64,000 bases of DNA from an uncultured Lachnospiraceae bacterium (lineage in GTDB: Bacteria; Bacillota; Clostridia; Lachnospirales; Lachnospiraceae): positions 1 to 64,000 of the forward strand of contig CAJTKU010000003.1 in assembly GCA_910577015.1 (NCBI GenBank). The letters run 5' to 3'. The notes beneath the pieces were generated by a model. It saw only the letters and a list, made by a program, of their open reading frames with translations. It ran no database searches and was not told the DNA's origin. Of the stretch, positions 8,800 through 15,541 are shown in pieces; position 1 is the first letter of the stretch; the number at the start of each line of letters is the position of its first letter. The position numbers and the translations under genes were made by a program.

Positions 8800-10152
8800 A
8801 TGCCGACAGAAGAAAGTAAGTATATGGAAGAAACTGTTTTAAAGAGGATACTGCCCCAAAGCATCGAAGCGGAGCAGTCCGTCATAGGCTCCATGATAAT
8901 GGACAGGGAAGCGATTGTAATTGCTTCGGAAATTATAACAGGAGAAGATTTTTACAATAAGCAGTACGGTACTTTGTTTGAAACCATGGTAGAGCTTCAC
9001 GATGAAGGCAGGCCGGTGGATTTGGTGACGTTGCAGGACAGGCTTAAGGAAAAGGACGTACCGCCGGAAGTCAGCAGTCTTGAATTTGTCAGGGATTTGA
9101 TTACGGCAGTCCCGACTTCTGCCAACATTAAATATTATGCCGGTATTGTGGCGGAAAAGTCTGTCTTAAGAAAGCTGATACGTCTGAATGAGGAAATTGC
9201 CAATACCTGTTATGCGGGCAAAGAAAGCCTTGAAGTGATATTGGAGGACGCTGAAAAAAGGATATTTGAGGTGGTGCAAAAGCGCAATTCCGGTGAGTTT
9301 GTGCCTATTCGGCAGATTGTCATGAATGCCATGGATGCAATTGAGAGGGCTTCCAGAAATAAAGGAGCGGTGACGGGGATTCCCACCGGATTTGTGGATT
9401 TGGATTACCGGACAGCGGGGATGCAGCCGTCGGATTTGGTGTTGATTGCCGCCAGGCCGTCCATGGGGAAAACAGCATTTGTACTGAATATTGCGGAGCA
9501 TGTGGCCTTTAAGCAGAAGAAGGCGGTGGCGATATTCAGTCTGGAAATGTCAAAAGAGCAGTTGGTGAACCGTTTGTTTTCCTTAGAGTCCAAGGTGGAT
9601 TCCCAGCACATCAGGACGGGGCAGCTTTCCGACCAGGAATGGGAAAAACTGATTGAAAGCGCAGGAGTAATCGGCAAGTCCAATCTGATTATCGACGACA
9701 CGCCGGGTATCAGCATTTCAGAACTGAGAAGCAAGTGCAGGAAATACAAGCTGGAGCATAATTTATCCATGATTATCATTGACTATCTCCAGTTGATGTC
9801 CGGAAGCGGAAGAACGGATTCCAGACAACAGGAGATTTCCGATATCTCCCGTTCCCTGAAGGCATTGGCAAGAGAACTCCATGTACCGGTGCTTGCGCTG
9901 TCCCAGTTGTCGCGTGCAGTGGAGCAGCGGCCGGACCACAGGCCCATGCTTTCCGACCTTCGTGAGTCAGGGGCGATTGAGCAGGATGCAGACGTGGTGA
10001 TGTTTATTTACAGGGACGATTATTACAATCATGATACGGAAAGGAAAGATATTGCCGAGATTATCATCGCAAAACAAAGAAACGGCCCCATAGGTACAAT
10101 AGAACTGGCATGGCTGCCCAATTATACTAAATTTGCCAATCTCGAAAGATAA
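8800..10152 (+). CDS. dnaB: Replicative DNA helicase DnaB (DnaC of Bacillus)
   Basis: 450 residues. The N-terminal primase-interaction domain (about 15-115, PQSIEAEQSVIG) is joined by a linker to a RecA-like ATPase domain. Walker A is ARPSMGKTAF (about 218-227), Walker B is IIIDYLQLM, and a conserved DLRESGAIEQDAD follows. The hexameric 5'-3' helicase unwinds DNA at the fork. The loader genes dnaI and dnaD lie at 53-55 kb in this window. An in-frame ATG at 8824 is an alternative start. Confidence 0.97.
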   Translation: MPTEESKYMEETVLKRILPQSIEAEQSVIGSMIMDREAIVIASEIITGEDFYNKQYGTLFETMVELHDEGRPVDLVTLQDRLKEKDVPPEVSSLEFVRDLITAVPTSANIKYYAGIVAEKSVLRKLIRLNEEIANTCYAGKESLEVILEDAEKRIFEVVQKRNSGEFVPIRQIVMNAMDAIERASRNKGAVTGIPTGFVDLDYRTAGMQPSDLVLIAARPSMGKTAFVLNIAEHVAFKQKKAVAIFSLEMSKEQLVNRLFSLESKVDSQHIRTGQLSDQEWEKLIESAGVIGKSNLIIDDTPGISISELRSKCRKYKLEHNLSMIIIDYLQLMSGSGRTDSRQQEISDISRSLKALARELHVPVLALSQLSRAVEQRPDHRPMLSDLRESGAIEQDADVVMFIYRDDYYNHDTERKDIAEIIIAKQRNGPIGTIELAWLPNYTKFANLER

Positions 10153-10185
10153 ATGTTTTAGGGTCAACAAAATAATGCATACAAA

Positions 10186-10228
10186 AGAGAACAGGTGAGG
10201 GACAATTCCCGATACAGGTTCTCTTTTT
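10186..10228 (+). terminator. Intrinsic terminator after dnaB
   Basis: Outer arms AGAGAAC and GTTCTCT with an inner GGGA/TCCC element, followed by five T. Confidence 0.78.
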
Positions 10229-10289
10229 ATATAGCAAGGTTGCATGTGGCTAAAAAGTTTTTAGGGGAAACAGAAAGGAAGGATAGAAA

Positions 10290-10946
10290 ATGAGTACGGT
10301 ATTTTTGATTTCAGACGCTGCAAAAAAAGTCAAAGTGGAAGCGCATGTGCTTCGTTACTGGGAAGAGGAATTGGGTCTGCCGATTAAGCGCAATGAGCTT
10401 GGGCACCGCTACTATACAGAAGACGATGTGAAGAGGTTTCAGGAAATTAAAGATTTAAAGGAGCGGGGACTACAGTTGAAGGCAATCAGGATGGTTTTAA
10501 AAAATGGAAAGCTGGACATGCTGCCGGCAGGTGAGGAAGCAGCGGTACAGGAAACGGAAAGAGAAAAGTCAGAGGAAAGAGAAAAACCTGAGGAAAGTGC
10601 AAAGACAGAAGAAAGCGCTGCAAGGGGGAATTTTCCGGTAGAAGAAAAAGGAGTGGTACAAGCCATTCAGCCTGCCGCTGGCGCTCTTACGGAGGAAACC
10701 AGAGAAGAAAAGTCAGCAAGGCTTCAGTGGCTGCTTCAGCAGATGTTTCGAGAAACGCTGCAGGAAAACAACGATTATCTTTGCCGCCAGATGAAGGAAA
10801 GCATACTGAAGGAGCTGGATTACCAGTTCAGGATGCAGGAAGAGCGGAATGAAGAAAGAAACGCCGAGCAGCTTAAACGGGATGAGGAACATTTCAAGAG
10901 AATTGATGAACTGCTTCGCAAAAAAAGAAGATTATTAAAAAAGTAA
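10290..10946 (+). CDS. MerR-like DNA-binding protein with coiled-coil tail
   Basis: 218 residues. Residues 5-72 form a winged-helix MerR-type domain (RYWEEELGLPIKRNELGHRYY is typical). A Glu/Lys-rich, low-complexity linker (about 85-130) and a C-terminal charged coiled coil follow. There is no ligand-binding domain with clustered Cys, so it is probably not a metal sensor. It has its own ribosome binding site (GAAAGGAAGG) and stands as a single gene between two terminators. The target is unknown. Confidence 0.85.
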   Translation: MSTVFLISDAAKKVKVEAHVLRYWEEELGLPIKRNELGHRYYTEDDVKRFQEIKDLKERGLQLKAIRMVLKNGKLDMLPAGEEAAVQETEREKSEEREKPEESAKTEESAARGNFPVEEKGVVQAIQPAAGALTEETREEKSARLQWLLQQMFRETLQENNDYLCRQMKESILKELDYQFRMQEERNEERNAEQLKRDEEHFKRIDELLRKKRRLLKK

Positions 10947-10949
10947 ACA

Positions 10950-10994
10950 AAAAACCAGCCTGTACCGCAGAGTGCGGACACAGGCTGGTTTTAT
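10950..10994. terminator. Bidirectional terminator between the MerR-like gene and ferredoxin
   Basis: AAAACCAGCCTGT and ACAGGCTGGTTTT form a perfect stem with A and T runs on both sides, so it can stop transcription from either strand. Confidence 0.92.
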
Positions 10995-11007
10995 CTTTAA
11001 AACTATT

Positions 11008-11178
11008 TTATTCCTCAGAAATAGCGCCTACAGGACACACGCCTGCGCAGGAACCGCAGTTAATGCAGGTGTTGGGGTCGATTTCCATTTTTCCGTCGCC
11101 CATGCTGATAGCGCCGACAGGACACTGGGACTCACATGCACCGCAGGCAACACAAGTATCATTGATTACAAATGCCAT
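11008..11178 (-). CDS. 2[4Fe-4S] ferredoxin
   Basis: A 56-residue protein with two CxxCxxCxxxCP cluster motifs: Cys9, 12, 15, 19 and Cys38, 41, 44, 48. Each is followed by VGAIS. This is the clostridial low-potential ferredoxin fold. AGGAGG precedes the ATG. The gene lies downstream of pflA on the same strand, separated by a 185-bp palindromic repeat. A low-potential donor is what a radical SAM activase such as PflA needs, so a functional link is plausible but is only an inference from position. Confidence 0.96.
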   Translation of the reverse strand: MAFVINDTCVACGACESQCPVGAISMGDGKMEIDPNTCINCGSCAGVCPVGAISEE

Positions 11179-11283
11179 AATAAATATCCTCCTTAAATAT
11201 AGTATCTACATTGATACAAATTTATCATTATTAGTATTCTAATATAAAACAGGGACAAATACAAGTCCTTTTATGGAATTTGA

Positions 11284-11468
11284 GTTTCCACATTCTGCAT
11301 GGCGGCGGCCGGAGTGTGCATTTGTTCCAACAGGACACGTTCTCACTCGGGTAAAAACACAACGGCACGTAGGATGCTATAATACAGCATCCAAATGCCG
11401 GTGTTTTTACACGGTCCTTTATGGAATCAAATGCACGCTCCGGCAGCCGCCTTGCAGAATGTGGAAAC
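11284..11468. repeat. Long palindromic element, copy 1 (185 bp)
   Basis: The outer 41-nt arms (11284-11324 and 11428-11468) match in 38 positions. Inside are a second stem (GTAAAAACAC with GTGTTTTTAC) and an apical stem (GGATGCT with AGCATCC). The core contains TTGTTCCAACAGGAC and GGTCCTTTATGGAATCAAA, shared with copies at 22388 and 59870. A partial duplicate of the inner 3' motif (GTCCTTTTATGGAATTTG) sits just outside, at about 11265. It lies between ferredoxin and pflA. Confidence 0.9.
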
Positions 11469-11498
11469 GTAAGTCGGGATTATTGTTCAGGTCCCTGT

Positions 11499-12251
11499 TT
11501 ATGACATTTCAGCGCGGCGTTTTTTTACGCCTTCCAGTATCACGGCTTTCTTTTCCACGACCTTGTTTTTATCCATGGCGGGAACTCCGTGAAGTTTATA
11601 AGGAATGCCAAGGGATTCATATTTCTTTTCTCCCATGGTGTGGTAGGGAAGGACATCTAGGGCTTTTAAATTGTGAAATTGTCCGATAAAGTAGCCGAGC
11701 TGTTCCAGATAGGTTTCGTCATCTGTGATTCCGGGAACAACGACGTGGCGAATCCACATGGCTACATCTTTTTCATCCAGATATCTGCAAAAATCGAGAA
11801 TGTTTGCATTGGACTGTCCCGTCAGTTCTTTGTGCTTTTCCTCATCAATATGTTTGATGTCCAGCATTACCAAATCGGTCAAGGTCATCAATTTATCCAT
11901 TTTTTCCATAAATTCTGCATTGCCGCGGTTAAACGCAATTCCGGAACTGTCAATGCAGGTATGGATGTTATCCTTTTTGGCAAGGGAAAAAAGTTCGATT
12001 AAAAAATCGACCTGCATCAGAGGTTCGCCGCCGGTCACGGTAATGCCGCCGTCCTTGTAGAACCCTTTATTCCGTTCATACTGCTCGATAATTTCCGCAG
12101 GCTCCATCATGGTGCCGCCGGTCATGGACCAGGTGTCCGGATTGTGGCAGTACGCGCAGCGCATGGGGCAGCCCTGTACAAAAACAACAAAACGTACACC
12201 GGGTCCGTCCACAGTGCCAAAGCTTTCAAGAGAATGTATTCGTCCTTTCAT
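11499..12251 (-). CDS. pflA: Pyruvate formate-lyase activating enzyme (radical SAM)
   Basis: 250 residues, typical for PFL activase. The radical SAM motif CPMRCAYC supplies Cys28, Cys32 and Cys35 for the [4Fe-4S] cluster, and TVTGGEPL follows as the SAM-binding GGE motif. It uses SAM and a reduced cluster to put a radical on the glycine of PFL; here that glycine is in the separate 80-residue protein at 15030-15272. pflA is on the same strand as the PFL genes, but 2.8 kb of decayed accessory DNA and a terminator separate them, so it probably has its own promoter. Confidence 0.96.
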   Translation of the reverse strand: MKGRIHSLESFGTVDGPGVRFVVFVQGCPMRCAYCHNPDTWSMTGGTMMEPAEIIEQYERNKGFYKDGGITVTGGEPLMQVDFLIELFSLAKKDNIHTCIDSSGIAFNRGNAEFMEKMDKLMTLTDLVMLDIKHIDEEKHKELTGQSNANILDFCRYLDEKDVAMWIRHVVVPGITDDETYLEQLGYFIGQFHNLKALDVLPYHTMGEKKYESLGIPYKLHGVPAMDKNKVVEKKAVILEGVKKRRAEMS

Positions 12252-12512
12252 GTCAAATCCTTCTTTCCATCTATATTATGCTTATAGACATACATCATTA
12301 CAGAAACAGTATACACAGAATAATCAAAAAAGGCTAGTTTTTTCTTAAGTTTCTTCTGGAGTTACTCATGAAAACCTGTTGCATAAATAGGTTGTATTTG
12401 CTTTATATGGCATATGTGAATTTTGGGATGCAGCAAACCTGTATAGGATTACAAAATGATATGGAAAGTAGATAATTTAAAATCGAGAGAAATCGAAATA
12501 GATATGCCATTT

Positions 12513-13372
12513 CTAGAATGGTATTATAAAAAAGTGATAGTTAGGATGTGCAGTGAGAATGTGGAGCCGTTTGAGGAGAGGGATGACGAGTACGGAAGAA
12601 GGATGGGTGAAAAAGCCTTTTCCCTCATATTTCATAAAATCCATCTCCTGCAAGGTGGAGATAATCTGATCTATTGTGTATCTTTCGTCCAGCTTTTTTT
12701 CGAGATAGCGGTATACAATCAGGGCAGTAAAGCAGGTGATGAAATGAGCCAGGATGCGGTCCTGCCGCTTTACATATACAGGCCGTGCCTCAAAATCCGT
12801 CTTCATGATGCGGAAGCATTCTTCAATCTCCCAGCGGCTCTTAAAAATATTTTATCTTTGTCATTTTTGTCATCCAGTTCCCGTATATCACATATAATGC
12901 CGGGGGACCCGCCTGAAAGGCGTCTTCCCTGTCATAGCTGTGAAGTAACGGTTTGTTGCAGAGGAAAGCCCTGCATCGGTGCAGACGATAAACCTGGACA
13001 TGTCAAACTTTTCAATCATTTTTCGTTTAAGGGGAATCAGGGTGTTTTGCTCATTGTCATTCCCGGGGGATATGCCGAAAGCAACAGGGATGCCGTCCGA
13101 GTCCATGAACAGCCCCATTTCCACGATGGGGAGAGGGAGGCGCTGTTTTTGAACAGACGGCTCTGTATATAATCGGATTCTTCCGCTATGACAGAGAGGG
13201 CGCGGTAAACGTCAAGAGGTTCAAAAGAAGGCTGCTCTATAAATCTTCCGGAATCTTCAAAGCTGCTCTTTTTGGAGGATGGATAAAGTGTCCTCGTATA
13301 AACCAGGCGTGAGAGGATGTCGCTTAAATCATACTCAAAAAGATGCCTGGAGGAATGAGGTTTGGCTGTCAA
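12513..13372 (-). pseudogene. IS1634-like (IS4 superfamily) transposase relic
   Basis: Three reading-frame pieces on the minus strand are recognisable in order. An N-terminal piece runs from 13372 (FEYDLSDILSRLVYTRTLYP). A middle piece, 13124-12888, has MDSDGIPVAFGISPGNDNEQ and FIVCTDAGLSS around the DDE catalytic core. A C-terminal piece, about 12895-12513, has SRWEIEECFRIMKTDFEARP. Frame changes near 13135 and 12920, an in-frame stop near 12847 and truncation at both ends show it is dead. No clear terminal inverted repeats or target duplication were found. Confidence 0.85.
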
Positions 13373-13457
13373 ACACCCGCGTTTACATTATATGTATTAT
13401 ATGGTAATATGTAATAGTAATGAAAAACATATTCACGGTGAGAAAGGAAGACGGAAT

Positions 13458-13753
13458 ATGATTAAAATGGAAATTGAAATGAATGAGAAAAAAATAAGAG
13501 AAGACAGTGAATATACTGTAGAACAAATTAAAAGCATGGTAGAAGAAGTTGCTGAAATGACAGGCATTAGTAAAAAGGATAACAAGGGTGCATTTTGGGG
13601 TAATGGTAATAACCAAGACTTTGCTAATTTTGGAAGTATTGTTCTGTATTTAAAAGAACAACAATGGTTTTGCCATTTGTAAAAAAATGGATTTTGTATG
13701 TAGATGATGAAATAGATGATTTGGCAAAACATTACCAGAGGAAAGCAGTATGA
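13458..13753 (+). pseudogene. Frameshifted partner gene upstream of the VapD-like toxin
   Basis: The first frame (13458-13682) begins with MIKMEIEMNEKKIREDSEYT after a good AGAAAGGAAG site and ends prematurely at QQWFCHL. Moving one frame at about 13668 continues sensibly as LPFVKKWILYVDDEIDDLAK to a TGA at 13751-13753. That stop overlaps the ATG of the next gene (ATGA), as expected for a coupled gene pair. I infer a one-base frameshift in an original protein of about 98 residues. Its place before a VapD-like gene suggests an antitoxin, but I cannot name the family firmly. Confidence 0.65.
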
Positions 13754-14029
13754 AAAATTTAAAAAAAAAATTTACCTTTATTTTAAAGATTGAAAAAACT
13801 TAAGAAAGTATTTGGTGAAAAAAATTATATGAAAGGGTATGATGAACTAAATAAATTTTTTTGTAAAGACAGGGGATTTGAACATAGGCAGGAGTCCGTA
13901 TATTGTTCGAAAAACAAGATGCCCATTCATGATGTTTTTGACTTGGTTCAAGAATTAAGAACATCATGCCCTTGGATGAAAAAGCGACTTACTAGAATGG
14001 ATGTTGCGGATGTGGGTGGAATGTTGTGA
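13750..14029 (+). pseudogene. VapD-like endoribonuclease gene, frameshifted
   Basis: The ATG at 13750 gives MKNLKKKFTFILKIEK. The frame is then lost in a run of six A at 13793-13798 and resumes as LKKVFGEKNYMKGYDELNKF, RQESVYC and an HDVFDLVQEL helix, ending at 14029. The combined protein follows the VapD pattern: a FDL-like first strand, LKK(x)YG, YN-AY-D and GSVY. VapD proteins are small ferredoxin-fold mRNA interferases. The single extra A, next to a ten-A run, probably inactivates it. A TTG at 13790 could start a truncated product without the first strand. Confidence 0.7.
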
Positions 14030-14067
14030 TATATTTAAAGTTTTTTCTTCTTCCGTGAGGCAGTAAT

Positions 14068-14127
14068 ATGGAAACAACAAGAAAACAAATTTCTTTTGAT
14101 TTAGATACAGAAGCGCTTAAAAAATAA
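14068..14127 (+). pseudogene. N-terminal fragment of a second VapD-like gene
   Basis: After GTGAGG (14055-14060) an ATG starts a 19-residue frame whose ISFDLDTEALKK is the typical first strand and helix of VapD proteins. It stops at TAA (14125-14127). Another frame continues with FGEKSRKVID into the next small gene. It is too short to be more than a remnant. Confidence 0.5.
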
Positions 14128-14158
14128 ATTTGGAGAAAAAAGTAGAAAGGTAATAGAT

Positions 14159-14350
14159 ATGAAAAATAATATGGCAAAGCAAACTCACAAAATATATGAA
14201 GAAAGTAAAAAATTAGTTGAGGAATCTATGGGTAAAATGAATGAATTGTCTGAAATTGAGGACACATCAGAAAGAGAATTTTATGTTCATATGCGTGATT
14301 TTTTCATGCAACAGAAACAAATAGAGTTAATAAAGAAAGGCGTATTTTAA
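14159..14350 (+). CDS. Small hypothetical protein of the accessory island
   Basis: A 63-residue charged, helical protein (SEREFYVHMRDFFMQQKQIE). I do not recognise the family. It starts at an ATG after AGAAAGG, and its 3' end runs into the remnant of a zeta-like toxin, so its own C-terminus may come from a deletion junction near 14335. AT-rich, like the rest of the island. Confidence 0.45.
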   Translation: MKNNMAKQTHKIYEESKKLVEESMGKMNELSEIEDTSEREFYVHMRDFFMQQKQIELIKKGVF

Positions 14351-14650
14351 CAGGAAATAGTATAATTAATAATATAAAAAAGGCAAAAGAGTATGGACAT
14401 TTTGTAAAAGTATGTTATGTGGGACTGGAAAGTGCTGATTTGGCTATTCAAAGAGTTCAGCAGAGAGTGGAAAAAAGGAGGTCATGGAATAGCAGAAGAA
14501 GATATAAGGCGTAGGTATGGATAATCTTTAAATAATCTTCAAAAAATTATTCCAATTTGTGATAAAGTAGAAATATATGATAATATGGAAAAATTTTGTT
14601 TGGTAGCAAGTTCCGGAAAGCAACTTGATAATTCAATTTGGAGGTATTAA
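14335..14650 (+). pseudogene. Zeta-like toxin (UDP-GlcNAc kinase family) C-terminal remnant
   Basis: Only the C-terminal part survives. The first frame reads ILTGNSIINNIKKAKEYG and VCYVGLESADLAIQRVQQRV, matching the LSG(K/N)S..I...A...GY and YVGLD pattern of zeta toxins. A frameshift in the A run at 14471-14476 moves to a frame reading GGHGIAEEDIRRRYG, then an in-frame TAA, then SLNNLQKIIPICDKVEIYDN. The P-loop half is missing. The last stop overlaps the start of the next gene as TAATG, the arrangement of a coupled toxin-antitoxin pair. Confidence 0.78.
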
Positions 14651-14832
14651 TGAAAAAATTAACAGAAATGGAAACGGAAGATATTGTAAACGAGGTTATT
14701 GCAACAATGGCATTTGAAGGAATAATTTTGACAGAAAAGGAAATAGAAGCATTAAAAGAAATTGGAAGGGGTAATTTGAAAACAGAAGATTACGTAAAAC
14801 AAATAAAAAAGAAATATATGATAAATGGATAG
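14650..14832 (+). CDS. VbhA-like antitoxin, intact
   Basis: 60 residues from the ATG at 14650, with GGAGG at 14640-14644. The segment IATMAFEGIILTEKEIEAL fits the antitoxin VbhA pattern, including the (S/T)xxxE(G/N) inhibitory motif (TMAFEG). In known cases this helix blocks the ATP site of a Fic or kinase-like toxin. It overlaps the stop of the zeta-like remnant by one base. Its toxin is destroyed, so it is now an orphan antitoxin. Confidence 0.68.
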   Translation: MKKLTEMETEDIVNEVIATMAFEGIILTEKEIEALKEIGRGNLKTEDYVKQIKKKYMING

Positions 14833-14982
14833 AGAATATGTGAAATAAGCATTGAACCTGTTAAGGGTAATTTTGATTTAAAGAGGCTTAGCAAATGAAA
14901 TAATTTCTCGGTACTATCTTAAAGTTATGTTACGACGAATTTCACTCCCATCCATGCAGTGGAAGTTTTATTTTTAAATACA

Positions 14983-15022
14983 AAAAGGAGCCATTGTTCC
15001 ATTTTACAATGACTCCTTTTAT
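14983..15022. terminator. Terminator of the PFL operon (works on both strands)
   Basis: AAAGGAGCCATTGT and ACAATGACTCCTTT form a long stem with runs of A on the left and T on the right. It ends the minus-strand PFL transcript 8 nt after the radical-domain gene. The 150 bp between the antitoxin gene and this site show no gene. Confidence 0.88.
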
Positions 15023-15029
15023 TATCCCG

Positions 15030-15272
15030 TTATACTGCCTCGTGGAAAGTACGTGAGATAACGTCAGCCTGCTGTTCCGGCGTCAGCTTAATGAAGTTTA
15101 CAGCGTATCCGGATACGCGGATAGTAAGCTGGGGATAGTTCTCAGGATGCTTTTGAGCGTCCAATAAAGTATCTCTGTTGAGTACATTTACATTTAAGTG
15201 GTGACCGCCTTTTGTTGCATAGCCATCCAGCAAAGCAACCAGGTTGTCGACCTGTGAATTTGATGCTGTCAT
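15030..15272 (-). CDS. grcA: Stand-alone glycyl-radical domain of pyruvate formate-lyase (GrcA-like)
   Basis: An 80-residue protein that equals the C-terminal domain of a full-length PFL. It starts with VDNLVALLDGYATKGGHHLN and contains VNVLNRDTLLDAQKHPENYP and the radical loop IRVSGYAVNF, with the radical glycine at Gly55. It ends TFHEAV. It has its own strong site (AGGAGG, 7 nt before the ATG). It is not just a spare part of the E. coli GrcA kind, because the PFL gene upstream lacks this domain altogether. The Gly radical should be made by PflA and passed to Cys406-Cys407 of the core protein. Confidence 0.93.
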   Translation of the reverse strand: MTASNSQVDNLVALLDGYATKGGHHLNVNVLNRDTLLDAQKHPENYPQLTIRVSGYAVNFIKLTPEQQADVISRTFHEAV

Positions 15273-15287
15273 AGTTTATTCCTCCTG

Positions 15288-15515
15288 TTATTCTTTGTTT
15301 TCGCCGCTGTCATTGCGGCCGCTGTAATCATCAAGTCCTTGATGAAGAGTGGGAACACTGCATGCCAGAGGGGTTCTGGAGCAATCCGTACACCCCATCG
15401 TCTGAACGTTGTTTGATTCCGTATCATTCGTATCAACATTGATATGTCCAACGCCCTGGCTCATGCCGGAATCCAGCATTTTTACCAAATCGTCAATCAT
15501 AGTCTTTTCGTCCAT
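15288..15515 (-). CDS. Small Cys-containing protein resembling the start of the glycyl-radical domain
   Basis: 75 residues, between the PFL core gene and the radical-domain gene. Residues 9-28 (DLVKMLDSGMSQGVGHINVD) resemble the first strand-turn of the radical domain (NLVALLDGYATKGGHHLNVN). The rest differs: it carries GCTDCSRTPLAC with Cys42, Cys45 and Cys52, ends in an acidic, probably disordered tail, and has no RVSGY loop. A perfect AAAGGAGG precedes the ATG. I infer a protein that docks at the site of the radical domain, perhaps as placeholder, assembly factor or redox/metal sensor. No function is established. Confidence 0.85.
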   Translation of the reverse strand: MDEKTMIDDLVKMLDSGMSQGVGHINVDTNDTESNNVQTMGCTDCSRTPLACSVPTLHQGLDDYSGRNDSGENKE

Positions 15516-15541
15516 GGTGTTCCTCCTTTTGGTTTATCAGA

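Noticed and set aside
11273..11689. 138-codon ORF across palindromic copy 1
   Set aside because: It runs through the repeat and into antisense pflA; no gene features.
12456..13172. 238-codon plus-strand ORF
   Set aside because: Most of it is antisense to the IS1634-like transposase relic; only the first 20 or so codons are outside, with no ribosome binding site.
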